From: Croceicoccus sediminis
GTDB lineage: Bacteria; Pseudomonadota; Alphaproteobacteria; Sphingomonadales; Sphingomonadaceae
Assembly: GCF_007570835.1 (NCBI RefSeq)
Contig: NZ_SUNC01000005.1
Coordinates: forward strand, 1 to 64,000
Direction of reading: 5' to 3'
Length of the DNA: 64,000 bases
In this document: piece after piece, positions 34,606 through 43,729 of the stretch
Layout: every line of letters starts with the position of its first letter
How positions within the stretch are numbered: position 1 is the stretch's first letter
The notes under the pieces: model-generated
Told to the model about the DNA's origin: nothing
Databases searched by the model: none
The model's input: only the letters and a program-made list of their open reading frames with translations
Position numbers and translations under genes: made by a program

Positions 34606-36354
34606 TCAACCCTCCTTCTTGGTCTGGCTGGAGGGCGCGGCCGCGTCGCCATCGGGCTTGCGGTTGCCGTCGGCCAGATACCAGCCCGCGGCGTGCCACG
34701 ATTCGGTGCGTGTATTGCTGTTGGCCTCAAAGCCCTTGATGTCGGCATCGCGCCCGAACACGTTGCGGTATTGGAAGATCGGCAGCAGCGGCAGGTCGTG
34801 ACGCACGATTTCCTGCACCTCGAAATAGATCGCGCGGCGTTCTTCCTGATCGAAAGTGCGTGCTCCCTTGTCGAGCAAGGCGTCGACCCGCGCGTTTTTG
34901 TACTGTGCGTTGTTCGATCCGCTGCCGCCCTGAACATTGATCGACCGGCTGTGCAGGCGGTTGGTCGCGTCGGGATCTCCGCCGATCAGGTAGGTACTGC
35001 CGACGAGCACGGAATCGAATTCCGACTGCGTCCAGAAATCGCCCCACATCACTGCAGATGGCAGGTTCGCGATGGTGATCTCGACCCCGATCTCGCGGAA
35101 GGTCTGCTGGATGTATTGCTGCGCCATTTCGCGCAAGTGGTCGCCCGACGTCGTCGAGTTTTCGAACGACAGGCGCACCCCGTTCTTGGCGCGGATGCCA
35201 TCGCTGCCCGGAACCCAGCCTGCCTCGTCCAGAAGTCGGCGCGCCTCGGCAAGGTCGAAGCGATGTTCGGGCAGGTTCGGATTATAGAAGAACGACTGCT
35301 TCGGCATGAAGGTCTCGGTCGCCTCGGGTACGCCGTCGTAAAGCGAATCGATGATCGAGCGCCGGTCCAGCGCGTGATAGAGCGCGCGGCGCACGGCCAG
35401 TTCGCGGAACTGCGGCCGGCCGAGGTTGAGGTAGAACGATTCGACCGATGACGACAGGACAGGCTCGACCACCTTGCCCGGAAGCTTGCTCGCTTCCTTG
35501 TAGTTGTCGGGCGAGATGTAGACTTGGCCCACCATATCGATCCCGCCGCTCTTGAACTGGGTGTAGAGCACGGTGATGTCGGGAATGTACTTGAAGATCA
35601 GGCGGTCGAGATACGGGCCCTCGCCAAAGTATTCCTCGTTGGCGACGAGTTCCAGGTGATCGCCCGGAACACGCACGCCCCACTTGAACGCACCGGTGCC
35701 CACAGGATGCTGATTGAAGGGGATGGAATTGAGGTCGTCCGCCCCATCGAATACGTGACGCGGCACGATGAAGGTTTCGCACAGGAACGACAGGTAGGGC
35801 GCAAACGGCTCTTCCATGCGCCAGGTGATCTCGGTCGGCGAAACGACCGTGATGTCGCGCACCAGCGAGTGGCCCGACGTGCGCCAGGCGCGGAAATCGG
35901 GATTGACAATCAGCTCCAGCGTGAACTTCACGTCCTCTGCCGTAAACGGACGGCCATCGTGCCAGCGCACGTCATCGCGCAGCTTGATCCGCCAGTTGAG
36001 GCCGTCGGCGGAAATGCCGCCGTTTTCAAGGCTGGGAACTTCCGCCGCCAGATTGGGCTGAAGACGACCCTGCGGGTCCATCCGAACGAGCGCGTCGAAG
36101 ACGGAAAACAGAACCCCGTCGTCGGCCTCGGAATGGACCATCAACGGGTTGAAAACGGTCGGTTCCTGCGACAGGCCGACGACGACTTCATCAAGGTCGC
36201 GCCGCGACACGCGCGCGGCATTCGTCCCGTCCGATGCGGTATCCGCGTCCGGCTTGCCCAGCAGATTATACGCGATGATCCCGCCGCCGCCCACGGCCAG
36301 CGCCGCCAGCACGCCGCGCCGGCCGATCCCTTGTTTCATGCTCGTATCGGTCAT
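34606..36354 (-). CDS. Peptide ABC transporter substrate-binding protein (SBP family 5)
   Basis: A 582-residue periplasmic binding protein, class C (DppA/OppA/NikA fold). The N-terminus GRRGVLAALAVGGGGIIAYNLL contains a twin-arginine and a hydrophobic anchor without a lipobox cysteine, so it may be Tat-exported or membrane-tethered. The SBP_bac_5 signature region appears as VRWHDGRPFTAEDVKFTLE. Ligand classes include peptides, opines, nickel chelates and glycoconjugates; amino-catabolic neighbours favour peptides or opine-like compounds. The start overlaps the ATPase stop as ATGA. Confidence 0.9.
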   Translation of the reverse strand: MTDTSMKQGIGRRGVLAALAVGGGGIIAYNLLGKPDADTASDGTNAARVSRRDLDEVVVGLSQEPTVFNPLMVHSEADDGVLFSVFDALVRMDPQGRLQPNLAAEVPSLENGGISADGLNWRIKLRDDVRWHDGRPFTAEDVKFTLELIVNPDFRAWRTSGHSLVRDITVVSPTEITWRMEEPFAPYLSFLCETFIVPRHVFDGADDLNSIPFNQHPVGTGAFKWGVRVPGDHLELVANEEYFGEGPYLDRLIFKYIPDITVLYTQFKSGGIDMVGQVYISPDNYKEASKLPGKVVEPVLSSSVESFYLNLGRPQFRELAVRRALYHALDRRSIIDSLYDGVPEATETFMPKQSFFYNPNLPEHRFDLAEARRLLDEAGWVPGSDGIRAKNGVRLSFENSTTSGDHLREMAQQYIQQTFREIGVEITIANLPSAVMWGDFWTQSEFDSVLVGSTYLIGGDPDATNRLHSRSINVQGGSGSNNAQYKNARVDALLDKGARTFDQEERRAIYFEVQEIVRHDLPLLPIFQYRNVFGRDADIKGFEANSNTRTESWHAAGWYLADGNRKPDGDAAAPSSQTKKEG

Positions 36355-38024
36355 CGAACGCTTCCTGCCTGCGCGGCTTCTGCAAGGTCGCTGGCGCGGC
36401 CCGGAATGGCGGCCACCAGTTCGCGTGTGTATTCGGATCGGGGCGCGATGAAGATCTGCGAAGGCGGCCCGTATTCGACGATCTGGCCCTTCTGCATGAC
36501 CGCGATTTCGTCACAGATCTGGCTTGCCACGCGCAAGTCGTGGGTGATGAAGATCATCGCCACGCCGGTTTCACGCTGGATTTCCTGAAGCAGTTCCAGG
36601 ATCTGGGCCTGGATCGACACGTCGAGCGCCGACACAGCCTCGTCCGCGATGAGCAGCTTGGGCCTGAACATCAACGCGCGGGCAATGCCGACACGCTGAC
36701 GCTGGCCGCCGGAAAACTCGTGCGGATACCGGTCGTAGGCGCTGGCGTTAAGGCCGACGCGTTCGAGCAGCGCTTTCGCCTGTTCCCGCGCCTCGGCCTT
36801 GGACATGCCGTGCGCGATCGGTCCGACCGTCAGGCTGTAACCGATGGTCGCGCGCGGGTTCAGCGATGCGAACGGGTCCTGGAAGATCATCTGGATTTTC
36901 GTGCGCAGCGGCTTGAACGCTTTTTCCGAAAGGCCCGCGATCTCCTGCCCCTCGAAACGGATCGAGCCGCCTTCGTTGTCGAGCAGCTTCATCAGCACGC
37001 GGCCCAGCGACGACTTGCCCGAACCCGATTCCCCGACGACGCCCAGCGTGCGTCCCGGCGCAAGATCGAAGGAAATGTCGTTCACCGCCTTCACGATGCG
37101 GGGCGGCTGGAACATGCCGCGCGCGGTCCGATAAGTCTTGGTCAGCCCTTCGACTTCCAGCAATTGCGAAACGCCCGTTGCCGGCGCGTCGGTTTCGCGG
37201 TCGTCGCGGCGCATCTTCGGGACGGCGGCGATCAGCTGTTTGGTATAGGGATGTTCGGGCGCGTTCAGCACCTGCTGCGCGCTGCCCCGTTCAACGATGT
37301 GGCCCTTTTCCATCACCACGACATCGTCCGCGATCTGGGCGACGACGCCGAAGTCATGGGTGATGAACATCACGCTCATGCCCTTGCGCTGCTGGATTTC
37401 GCGAATGAGTTCGAGAATCTGTGCCTGCGTCGTCACGTCGAGCGCGGTGGTCGGCTCGTCCGCGATCAGCACCGCCGGTTCCAGAGCCAGCGCCATCGCG
37501 ATCATCACGCGCTGGCGCTGTCCGCCGGAAAGGCGGAACGGGTACTGGTGAATCATCACCTCGGGATCGGGCAGGTTCACCTCGCGCAGCAACGACAATG
37601 CCTTCTCGGCCCGCGATTGCGGTGTGCCGACATCGTGCGCCGCCATCACTTCCTCGATCTGCGCACCCACGGTCATCAGGGGGTTGAGCGCGGAAAGCGG
37701 GTCCTGGAAGATCATCGAAGCGACCCGGCCGCGCAGATCGCGCAGGACATGCGGCGGCGAAGTTGTGACGTCGACGCCGTCAAGCACGATGCTGCCCGAC
37801 TGCACGCGCAGCGCATTGGGCAGCAGCCCCATGATGGCATTGGCCGAGACCGACTTGCCGGAACCCGATTCCCCGATGATGCACAGGATCTTGCCGCGCT
37901 GAAGATCGAAGGAGACGTTCTCGACCGCGTAGAGCCGGTCCATGCCCTTCGGCAGCGCGACGGTAAGATCGCGCACGGACAGGGCAAGGTCGCCGGTTGT
38001 CGTTGGCTCCGCGTTTTCAACCAT
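36351..38024 (-). CDS. Peptide ABC transporter ATP-binding protein (fused DppD-DppF)
   Basis: A 557-residue protein carrying two ABC domains in one chain. The first has Walker [14 protein letters not shown], signature LSGGQRQRV and Walker [12 protein letters not shown]. The second has [22 protein letters not shown] and [11 protein letters not shown]. It powers the transporter with the downstream permeases. It is the first gene of the operon; the 487-base divergent gap upstream should contain its promoter. Confidence 0.94.
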   Translation of the reverse strand: MVENAEPTTTGDLALSVRDLTVALPKGMDRLYAVENVSFDLQRGKILCIIGESGSGKSVSANAIMGLLPNALRVQSGSIVLDGVDVTTSPPHVLRDLRGRVASMIFQDPLSALNPLMTVGAQIEEVMAAHDVGTPQSRAEKALSLLREVNLPDPEVMIHQYPFRLSGGQRQRVMIAMALALEPAVLIADEPTTALDVTTQAQILELIREIQQRKGMSVMFITHDFGVVAQIADDVVVMEKGHIVERGSAQQVLNAPEHPYTKQLIAAVPKMRRDDRETDAPATGVSQLLEVEGLTKTYRTARGMFQPPRIVKAVNDISFDLAPGRTLGVVGESGSGKSSLGRVLMKLLDNEGGSIRFEGQEIAGLSEKAFKPLRTKIQMIFQDPFASLNPRATIGYSLTVGPIAHGMSKAEAREQAKALLERVGLNASAYDRYPHEFSGGQRQRVGIARALMFRPKLLIADEAVSALDVSIQAQILELLQEIQRETGVAMIFITHDLRVASQICDEIAVMQKGQIVEYGPPSQIFIAPRSEYTRELVAAIPGRASDLAEAAQAGSVR

Positions 38025-38511
38025 TCGGCCAAAATCCCTCTGCTTGGCGATCCACCGGGCTCACGGTCCCGGCTTGTCGTTCGCCCGTCCAACGCCCCTG
38101 CACGATTGCGCAAGGGCCACGGCCTGGCGACCGGCTGCTCTATCCACCTTGCAAGTGTGATGGTTCCCGGTCGCCATATTCATCAAATCTGCGCAGCGCC
38201 GCAGCAGGAAATATTGTAATGTGTTCACTGCTTGGCATTTCCGCGACGATCCGCCCTCCTCGCGCCAGCCGCCGACGCAGCTTTTCCCGTGAGAATTTGA
38301 GGGTAGGCGCCATCATTCCCCCTTCCCCCACGCGCGGGGGAAATGGGCGTATCACACGGGCCGAAAGAGGGCCTGCCCCTTGCCGATGACCGGATCTGGG
38401 CACCAAATCGCATGAAATCGACGTATTTCGGAGCATCTTCGACATAACCTGCCGGGGCGATGGTGGAATGTCCGATGAACCGTACTGAACGATTGGTCGA
38501 GGCCAGAGACG
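38025..38511. other. Divergent intergenic region, no gene supported
   Basis: This 487-base region lies between the ABC-transporter operon and the second FAD oxidoreductase gene and should contain both promoters. A TTCCCCC-ACGCGC-GGGGGAA hairpin occupies 38323-38342. Short open frames cross it but lack support. No transposon end or RNA family was recognised. Confidence 0.5.
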
Positions 38512-39834
38512 ATGTCACCTTATGTCGAACGCATTGCCAGCGACGAACACCTTCCCGAATCCGTCGACGTCGTCATCGTCGGCGGCGGCATAGTCGGTGT
38601 TTCGGCGGCATATTTCCTTGCGCGGGGCGGCCATTCGGTCGCGCTGATCGAAAAGGGGCACGTGGCCTGCGAACAATCCAGCCGCAACTGGGGCTGGTGC
38701 CGCCAGCAGAATCGCGACTATCGCGAAATGGCGATTTCATCCGTGGCGATGCGGCTGTGGGATGAATTTTCGGCCGAACTGGACGACGACGTCGGCTTTC
38801 GCCGCTGCGGCCTTTATTACGCGACCGACAACGAGGCACAGCTTGCCGCCTGGGCCGAGTGGACCCCGTTCGGCCTGGAAAACGGTGTCGAAACCCGAAT
38901 CCTGAGCGCGGAGGAAATCCGGCAATACATTCCCGAAGGTCCGCGCAAATGGATCGGCGGCGTTTCCTCGCCCAACGACGGCAAGGCCGAACCCGCGCTT
39001 GCGGCCCCCGCCATCGCGCTTGGCGCGCGAAAGCATGGCGCGACGATCCATCAGAACTGCGCCGCGCGCTCGCTCGACATCACCAATGGCCGGATCACCG
39101 GCGTTCACACCGAAAAGGGCCTGATCAAGGCGAACGCCGTATTGTGCGCGGCCGGTGCCTGGGCATCGCGCTTCCTGCGCCCGCATGGCATCAGCTTTCC
39201 GCAGGCGGGCGTGCGTCAGACGGCGATCCGCACCAAGCCGACCGAGGATGTCGGCTCGTGCCTCTATGCGCCCGATTTCGCGATGACGCGTCGTCTGGAC
39301 GGCAGTTACACAATGGCGATCAGCGGCAAGGCAACCATCGACCTGACGCCGCAGGGCATGCGCTATTCGCGCGAATTCCTGCCCCAGTTCATGAAGCGGC
39401 TGAAGAACGTCCGGCTGGCTGTCGGCCCTTCGTTCGTGACCGGGCCGGAATCGCTGCTCTCCCTGCTACGCAACGACGAGACGGTCTTCGAACGCACCCG
39501 CGTGCTCGACCCCGCGCCGCAGCAATGGCTGGTCCGCAAGATCATGGCGAACGTACGCGCCACGTTTCCGCAGCTCGCCGATGTCGAGATGGAAGGCGCG
39601 TGGGGCGCGCTGGTCGATTGTTCGCCCGATGCGGTCCCGGTCATTTCCAAGGTCGATCAGGTCGAGGGCCTTGTCCTGGCCGCGGGTTGTTCGGGCCATG
39701 GTTTCGGCATGGGGCCGGGAATCGGCATGCTGGCGTCCCAGTTGCTGGTGGACGACGAACCCTGCGTCGACCCGACACCCTTCCGCCTGTCGCGCCTGGT
39801 CGACGGCTCTCCGCTCGAAATCGGCGGTCTCTGA
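38512..39834 (+). CDS. FAD-dependent amino-acid/amine oxidoreductase (DAO family), copy 2
   Basis: A 440-residue flavoprotein paralogous to the one at 23080-24399: the same start pattern (RIASDE), GGGIVG at 24-29, CEQSSRNWGWCRQQNRD, PDFAMTRRLDGSYT and C-terminal SGHGFGMGPG. More than half the positions appear identical by eye. It is divergent from a dipeptide-type ABC transporter, suggesting oxidation of an imported amino compound. The tryptophan/cysteine block WGWCRQQ is shared by both copies and may be diagnostic of this branch. Confidence 0.87.
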   Translation: MSPYVERIASDEHLPESVDVVIVGGGIVGVSAAYFLARGGHSVALIEKGHVACEQSSRNWGWCRQQNRDYREMAISSVAMRLWDEFSAELDDDVGFRRCGLYYATDNEAQLAAWAEWTPFGLENGVETRILSAEEIRQYIPEGPRKWIGGVSSPNDGKAEPALAAPAIALGARKHGATIHQNCAARSLDITNGRITGVHTEKGLIKANAVLCAAGAWASRFLRPHGISFPQAGVRQTAIRTKPTEDVGSCLYAPDFAMTRRLDGSYTMAISGKATIDLTPQGMRYSREFLPQFMKRLKNVRLAVGPSFVTGPESLLSLLRNDETVFERTRVLDPAPQQWLVRKIMANVRATFPQLADVEMEGAWGALVDCSPDAVPVISKVDQVEGLVLAAGCSGHGFGMGPGIGMLASQLLVDDEPCVDPTPFRLSRLVDGSPLEIGGL

Positions 39835-39838
39835 CACG

Positions 39839-39872
39839 AAAAAGCCAGGGACGCTTGGCGGCGCCCCTGGCT
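39839..39872 (-). terminator. Terminator of the cupin gene
   Basis: AGCCAGGG (39843-39850) pairs with CCCTGGCT (39865-39872). On the minus strand the stem is followed by five T (complement of 39839-39843). It lies between convergent genes, so it may also stop read-through from the FAD oxidoreductase gene. Confidence 0.7.
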
Positions 39873-39906
39873 GATGCCTGTTCGGCTTGGTCCGAACCGA
39901 CGCGGC

Positions 39907-40617
39907 TCAGGCCGCGGGTTTGAACGTCGCGTAGATCTTGCCGACGTCGACCTGGCTGTCCCAGGAAACTTCAGCGCCCTGTTCGATAATCAGGGTATCG
40001 CCTTTCCGGAACGTTGCCGACGTGCCCGCCGCGTCGACGAAGACGATCTCACCGTCCAGCAAGTGCATGAGTTCGGTGTGGCGGAAAAAGATCGGCTTGC
40101 GTGTGTAGGGCGTTGAATCCCACACGCCGCAGCTGAACTGGCCATCGGCGGACAGGAAATGGTTGTTCGAACGGCAAGAGGGCCTTTCGGAAATCAGGAC
40201 TTCATCCGACGGCGGGTTCGACGGATTGAGCACGGCGTCGTTGTCGATCGCCATGATCTGCGCCGCCCCGCCCTCGCCATCGGGATAGGCCATGCCGATG
40301 ATCGAGACCGGCACCTGTGCCTCCCACGAAAACGGCGTGCCGCGCGCGATGACCGCGCTTTCGCCCTTGGCCAGATCGACCGTCCCGTCGGCGCCGGAAA
40401 GGCGCACCGCGCCGTCCGTCACCAGCACGAAAGTATCGGCATCCAGGGCATCGGATTCGCCGCTGCCCGCATCGAGCGCGATCGCCATGACGCGGCAGGG
40501 ACCGGCCTTTACATCAAGGGTGCGCGCACCGCTGTTGAACGGATCGGCGGCTGGTGCCGTCCCGCTGGAACGGGCGATCAGGTCTACGAAAGTCGGACAA
40601 TCGGTGGTCGTGGTCAC
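39907..40617 (-). CDS. Bicupin protein with C-terminal DUF861/Cupin_3 domain
   Basis: A 236-residue protein with two cupin domains. The first is about residues 30-110. The second (about 145-230) shows CGVWDSTPYTRKP, HTELMHLLDGEIVF and FRKGDTLIIEQGAEVSWDS, the Cupin_3 pattern of EutQ and ureidoglycine aminohydrolase-like proteins. The GTG at 40617, with AGGAG six bases upstream, is chosen over an ATG seven codons earlier. It lies opposite the FAD oxidoreductase and may bind or convert a small nitrogenous intermediate. The enzymatic role is not established. Confidence 0.8.
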   Translation of the reverse strand: MTTTTDCPTFVDLIARSSGTAPAADPFNSGARTLDVKAGPCRVMAIALDAGSGESDALDADTFVLVTDGAVRLSGADGTVDLAKGESAVIARGTPFSWEAQVPVSIIGMAYPDGEGGAAQIMAIDNDAVLNPSNPPSDEVLISERPSCRSNNHFLSADGQFSCGVWDSTPYTRKPIFFRHTELMHLLDGEIVFVDAAGTSATFRKGDTLIIEQGAEVSWDSQVDVGKIYATFKPAA

Positions 40618-40686
40618 ACTTATCTCCTGTGAAGGCATGGCAGGCGCGCGGTGCTGATGGATCGGTGAAGATCACACCGGGCCGCG

Positions 40687-40719
40687 AAAAAGTCGGCGCG
40701 CGCCGGGCAGGCGCGCGCC
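40687..40719 (-). terminator. Terminator of the DUF1624 membrane-protein gene
   Basis: Two copies of the self-complementary decamer GGCGCGCGCC (40695-40704 and 40710-40719) form a 10-bp stem around a five-base loop. On the minus strand the stem is followed by GAC and five T (complement of 40687-40691). Confidence 0.75.
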
Positions 40720-40725
40720 ATGTCG

Positions 40726-41931
40726 TCAGAAATACTTGAGCCAGGCGATATCGCGGCGGCGACGCTTCAACCCGGCGTACCAGACGGTCGGGAAGTAGAG
40801 CACGACCAGCATGATCGGGTACCACAGGAACACCCAGTGGTAGTTGTCGAACATGTAGGCGTTGCCGTTGTTCGGGCCATAGAACGCCAGCGCACTGTGA
40901 TAGAGAATGCGCAGCACGGTGAGGTGCAGCAGGTAGAAGAACATCGGAGCCGCGCCAAAGGGCGCCAGCGTGCGGATCAACATGCTGCCATCGATCTTTT
41001 CAAACCACACCAGCAGCAGCGCGCCGCCGCCCAGCGTGGGCAGCAGGAACAGCAGCGAGGGCGGATACTTCGTCATCGAAATGAAGCTGATGACGCTGCG
41101 CACCGAATTGCCTTCGGTCATGAACCAGGGCTTGTCGCCATAGACGTTGAGCAGGCGCAGCAGGATGAAGGCCGCGATCATGCCGAAACCCAGCATCAGC
41201 AAGTTGCGATTGCGCTTTTCTGCCGAATAGTCCGGGCGGAACCAGGCCCCTGCGGCATAGCCGAGCGAAATGACACCCAGCCAGGGCAGGATCGGGTACG
41301 TCGTCTTGGCGACGAAGCCGAAGGGCAACTGGATCACGTCGCGCTGATACAGGATCGCCCAGAGCGGGAAGAGCGGGTTGTCCGCGCTCATCCGGAACGG
41401 GTCGAGCAGGTTGTGCAGGCAGACGATGGCAAGGCCGAACGCGATCAGCGCCGGGCGCGGCAGCCGCATCAGGGCGGCGAGCGCGATCATACAGATGCCG
41501 ATGGCCCAGATCACCTGCAGCCAGAACGTCGGCTGCGGCACGATTCCCCAGTAGAGCGGAGAGAGATAGACCAGCTCGATCACGATCAGCAGCGCACCGC
41601 GCTTTACCAGGTACGATGTCGTTTCCTGCACCGTGTGATTGAGGCTGTAGAGGTAGACACCCATCCCCGTCAGCGCCACGAAGATCGGGGCACAGAAACT
41701 GACGGCAAAGCGGGCAAAACCCATCGCGGGGATCACGGTCGCCGCGTCGATCGGATCGGCGACCATGTAATTGACGAACCAGGTTTCGCGCAGATGATCC
41801 AGCAGCATGAGGACCATGACGAAGCCGCGAAGGGCGTCGATATTGGCAAGGCGGGACTTCACCTTCGCAGGTGTCTGCACCGATGGGACATAGTCTGCCG
41901 GCGCTGTCGGCATTGTTGCACTGCTTGCCAT
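40726..41931 (-). CDS. DUF1624/HGSNAT-like polytopic membrane protein
   Basis: A 401-residue membrane protein with roughly ten to eleven helices. It begins with a soluble tail, then RLANIDALRGFVMVLMLLDHLRETW, the DUF1624 (heparan-alpha-glucosaminide N-acetyltransferase catalytic) opening in which the histidine of DHLR is conserved. Such proteins are thought to transfer acyl groups across the membrane. GGAGG precedes this ATG. It lies within the amino-compound block with both neighbours on the same strand. The substrate is unknown. Confidence 0.83.
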   Translation of the reverse strand: MASSATMPTAPADYVPSVQTPAKVKSRLANIDALRGFVMVLMLLDHLRETWFVNYMVADPIDAATVIPAMGFARFAVSFCAPIFVALTGMGVYLYSLNHTVQETTSYLVKRGALLIVIELVYLSPLYWGIVPQPTFWLQVIWAIGICMIALAALMRLPRPALIAFGLAIVCLHNLLDPFRMSADNPLFPLWAILYQRDVIQLPFGFVAKTTYPILPWLGVISLGYAAGAWFRPDYSAEKRNRNLLMLGFGMIAAFILLRLLNVYGDKPWFMTEGNSVRSVISFISMTKYPPSLLFLLPTLGGGALLLVWFEKIDGSMLIRTLAPFGAAPMFFYLLHLTVLRILYHSALAFYGPNNGNAYMFDNYHWVFLWYPIMLVVLYFPTVWYAGLKRRRRDIAWLKYF

Positions 41932-42109
41932 GATCCGCCTCCGTCTGGTGATATTACGTCGCAGGCATAATGTCGCACATGATGATCGATACAATTGGCG
42001 AGTTTGCGAAGAAACTGGCGCATTGTTTCAAAATCGAGGCGGGCAAGAGCAGTATCTACCGCCCCTACCCGATCCTTTCCGCCCCGATCCCTTGCAGGGA
42101 AGCCCGCGA

Positions 42110-42508
42110 TCAGATCCCTTCGGGAAGTGTCGCGATCGCGTCCACCTCGACGAGATAACCGTAGTGGAGTTCCGGCACCGGAACCACGGTTCGCGCGGGG
42201 CGTGCATCGCCCAGCATCTCGCCATAGACGCCGTTGAACTTGGGCCAGTTCTCGACCCCTACGATATAGGCGGTGACGCGCACGAGGTCCGCAGGCGATC
42301 CGCCGGCTGCCTCGAGGATCGCCAGCATGTTCGCAAGGGCCTGCCGCGCCTGTGCTTCCAGCGCCATGTCGTCCAGCGGCACCTTGTCGGCCCTGATCGG
42401 AAGCTGGCCCGAGATATACAGGGTCTGACCCGTGCGAACCGCCTGCGAATAGGCCCCTGCCGGAGCGGGCGCCTTGTCGGTCGAGATAATCGTGTGCTTC
42501 GTCGCCAT
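42110..42508 (-). CDS. RidA-family enamine/imine deaminase
   Basis: A 132-residue Rid-family protein. The signature GAYSQAVRTGQTLYISGQLP, the catalytic arginine in ARPARTVVPVPEL and the glutamate in LVEVDAIA are present. It would hydrolyse reactive enamine/imine intermediates such as 2-aminoacrylate made by PLP or flavin enzymes. Its start overlaps the stop of the D-threonine-aldolase-like gene as ATGA, linking it directly to that PLP enzyme. Confidence 0.92.
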   Translation of the reverse strand: MATKHTIISTDKAPAPAGAYSQAVRTGQTLYISGQLPIRADKVPLDDMALEAQARQALANMLAILEAAGGSPADLVRVTAYIVGVENWPKFNGVYGEMLGDARPARTVVPVPELHYGYLVEVDAIATLPEGI

Positions 42509-43689
42509 CACCAACCTCCGAAACGCGGCCACTCGGCCTCGACGGCATCGCTGCCGCCGCGCACCACGTGATAGGACGAATGCTGCGCGCCGGTTGCGCA
42601 GGCGTGATTGGGCAGGATGCGGACCCGGTCGCCGATCTTCAGGTCGGGAAGCTTCGCATCGGAACCTTCGCGAACCGCGATGATGCCGTGTTCCTGGTTC
42701 GCATCGGCAAGGATGAGGTCGCCGTAAGGCTTGCCCTCGATGTCGCAGACCAGGCCATAGCCCTGATCGACGTCCTGTTTTGCCGTGCCGCGGTCGCGTG
42801 ACATCGCCATCCAACCCGCATCGATCAGGATCCAGCCTTTCTCTTCCTGGTGGCCGATGACCGTGCCCAGCACAGAGACGGCGATATCGTCGATATCGCA
42901 GATGCCGATGCCCGCCATGACGAGATCGAAGAACACGAAAACACCGGCGCGCACTTCGGTGACGCCATCAAGGTTCTGGGCATGGTGCGCCGTCGGCGTC
43001 GACCCGATGCTGACGACAGGGCATTCGTGGCCTGCCTCCCGCAGGATCGTGGCGGCGTCGACGACGGCCTGCCGTTCCTCTTCGGCGGCGCGCCGCAGTT
43101 CCTCTACCCCCCGCGCGCCATAGCTGGCACCGGCATGGGTAAGGACGCCGCGAAGCTCAGCCCCGTCGGTCAGGGCCGCGGCGATATCGACGAGACGCTG
43201 CCGATCGCGCGGCAGGACGCCCGAGCGGTGCCCGTCGCAGTCGATCTCGATCAACGCGGGGATGGCCATGCCTGCCTCACGCGAAAAGTCCGCGACGGCG
43301 CGGGCCTGCTCTACCGTGTCCAGCACGATGGCAAGATCGCACCCGGTGCGCCGCAATTCGGCGATCTTGGGCAGCTTTGCAGGGGCAATACCCACTGCGT
43401 AAATGATGTCCTTGACCCCGGCGGCGGCGAAAAACTCCGCCTCGCGAAGGGTCGATACCGTGGCCGGGCCTTCGTTCGATGTCATCACCCGGCGCGCCAC
43501 TTCGATCGACTTGGCGGTCTTCAGGTGCGGGCGCAGCGATACTCCGAACCCCTCAAGCCGCGAGCGCAGGCGGGCCACGTTCCGGTCCATCTTGTCGACG
43601 TCGAGAACGAGGCAGGGCGTTTCCAGATCGTTGATCGACGCAGCGGCCTGCCCGTCCCGCCCCGTTTCGAGTATCGCTGTTTCGGTCAC
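42508..43689 (-). CDS. DSD1/D-threonine aldolase-like PLP enzyme
   Basis: A 393-residue fold-type III PLP enzyme with an alanine-racemase-like N-terminal barrel. The PLP lysine is in SLRPHLKTAKS, and the C-terminal metal site is indicated by LPNHACAT. The family includes D-threonine aldolase, D-serine dehydratase and 3-hydroxy-D-aspartate aldolase/dehydratase. The GTG start at 43689 with AAGGAA upstream is preferred; the longer frame overlaps the aldehyde dehydrogenase gene antisense to nothing useful. With RidA downstream, a dehydratase releasing an enamine is plausible. Confidence 0.87.
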   Translation of the reverse strand: MTETAILETGRDGQAAASINDLETPCLVLDVDKMDRNVARLRSRLEGFGVSLRPHLKTAKSIEVARRVMTSNEGPATVSTLREAEFFAAAGVKDIIYAVGIAPAKLPKIAELRRTGCDLAIVLDTVEQARAVADFSREAGMAIPALIEIDCDGHRSGVLPRDRQRLVDIAAALTDGAELRGVLTHAGASYGARGVEELRRAAEEERQAVVDAATILREAGHECPVVSIGSTPTAHHAQNLDGVTEVRAGVFVFFDLVMAGIGICDIDDIAVSVLGTVIGHQEEKGWILIDAGWMAMSRDRGTAKQDVDQGYGLVCDIEGKPYGDLILADANQEHGIIAVREGSDAKLPDLKIGDRVRILPNHACATGAQHSSYHVVRGGSDAVEAEWPRFGGW

Positions 43690-43729
43690 TGTGAGGGTTC
43701 CTTCGTTCTGTAAATTTCGGACGGGCGGA

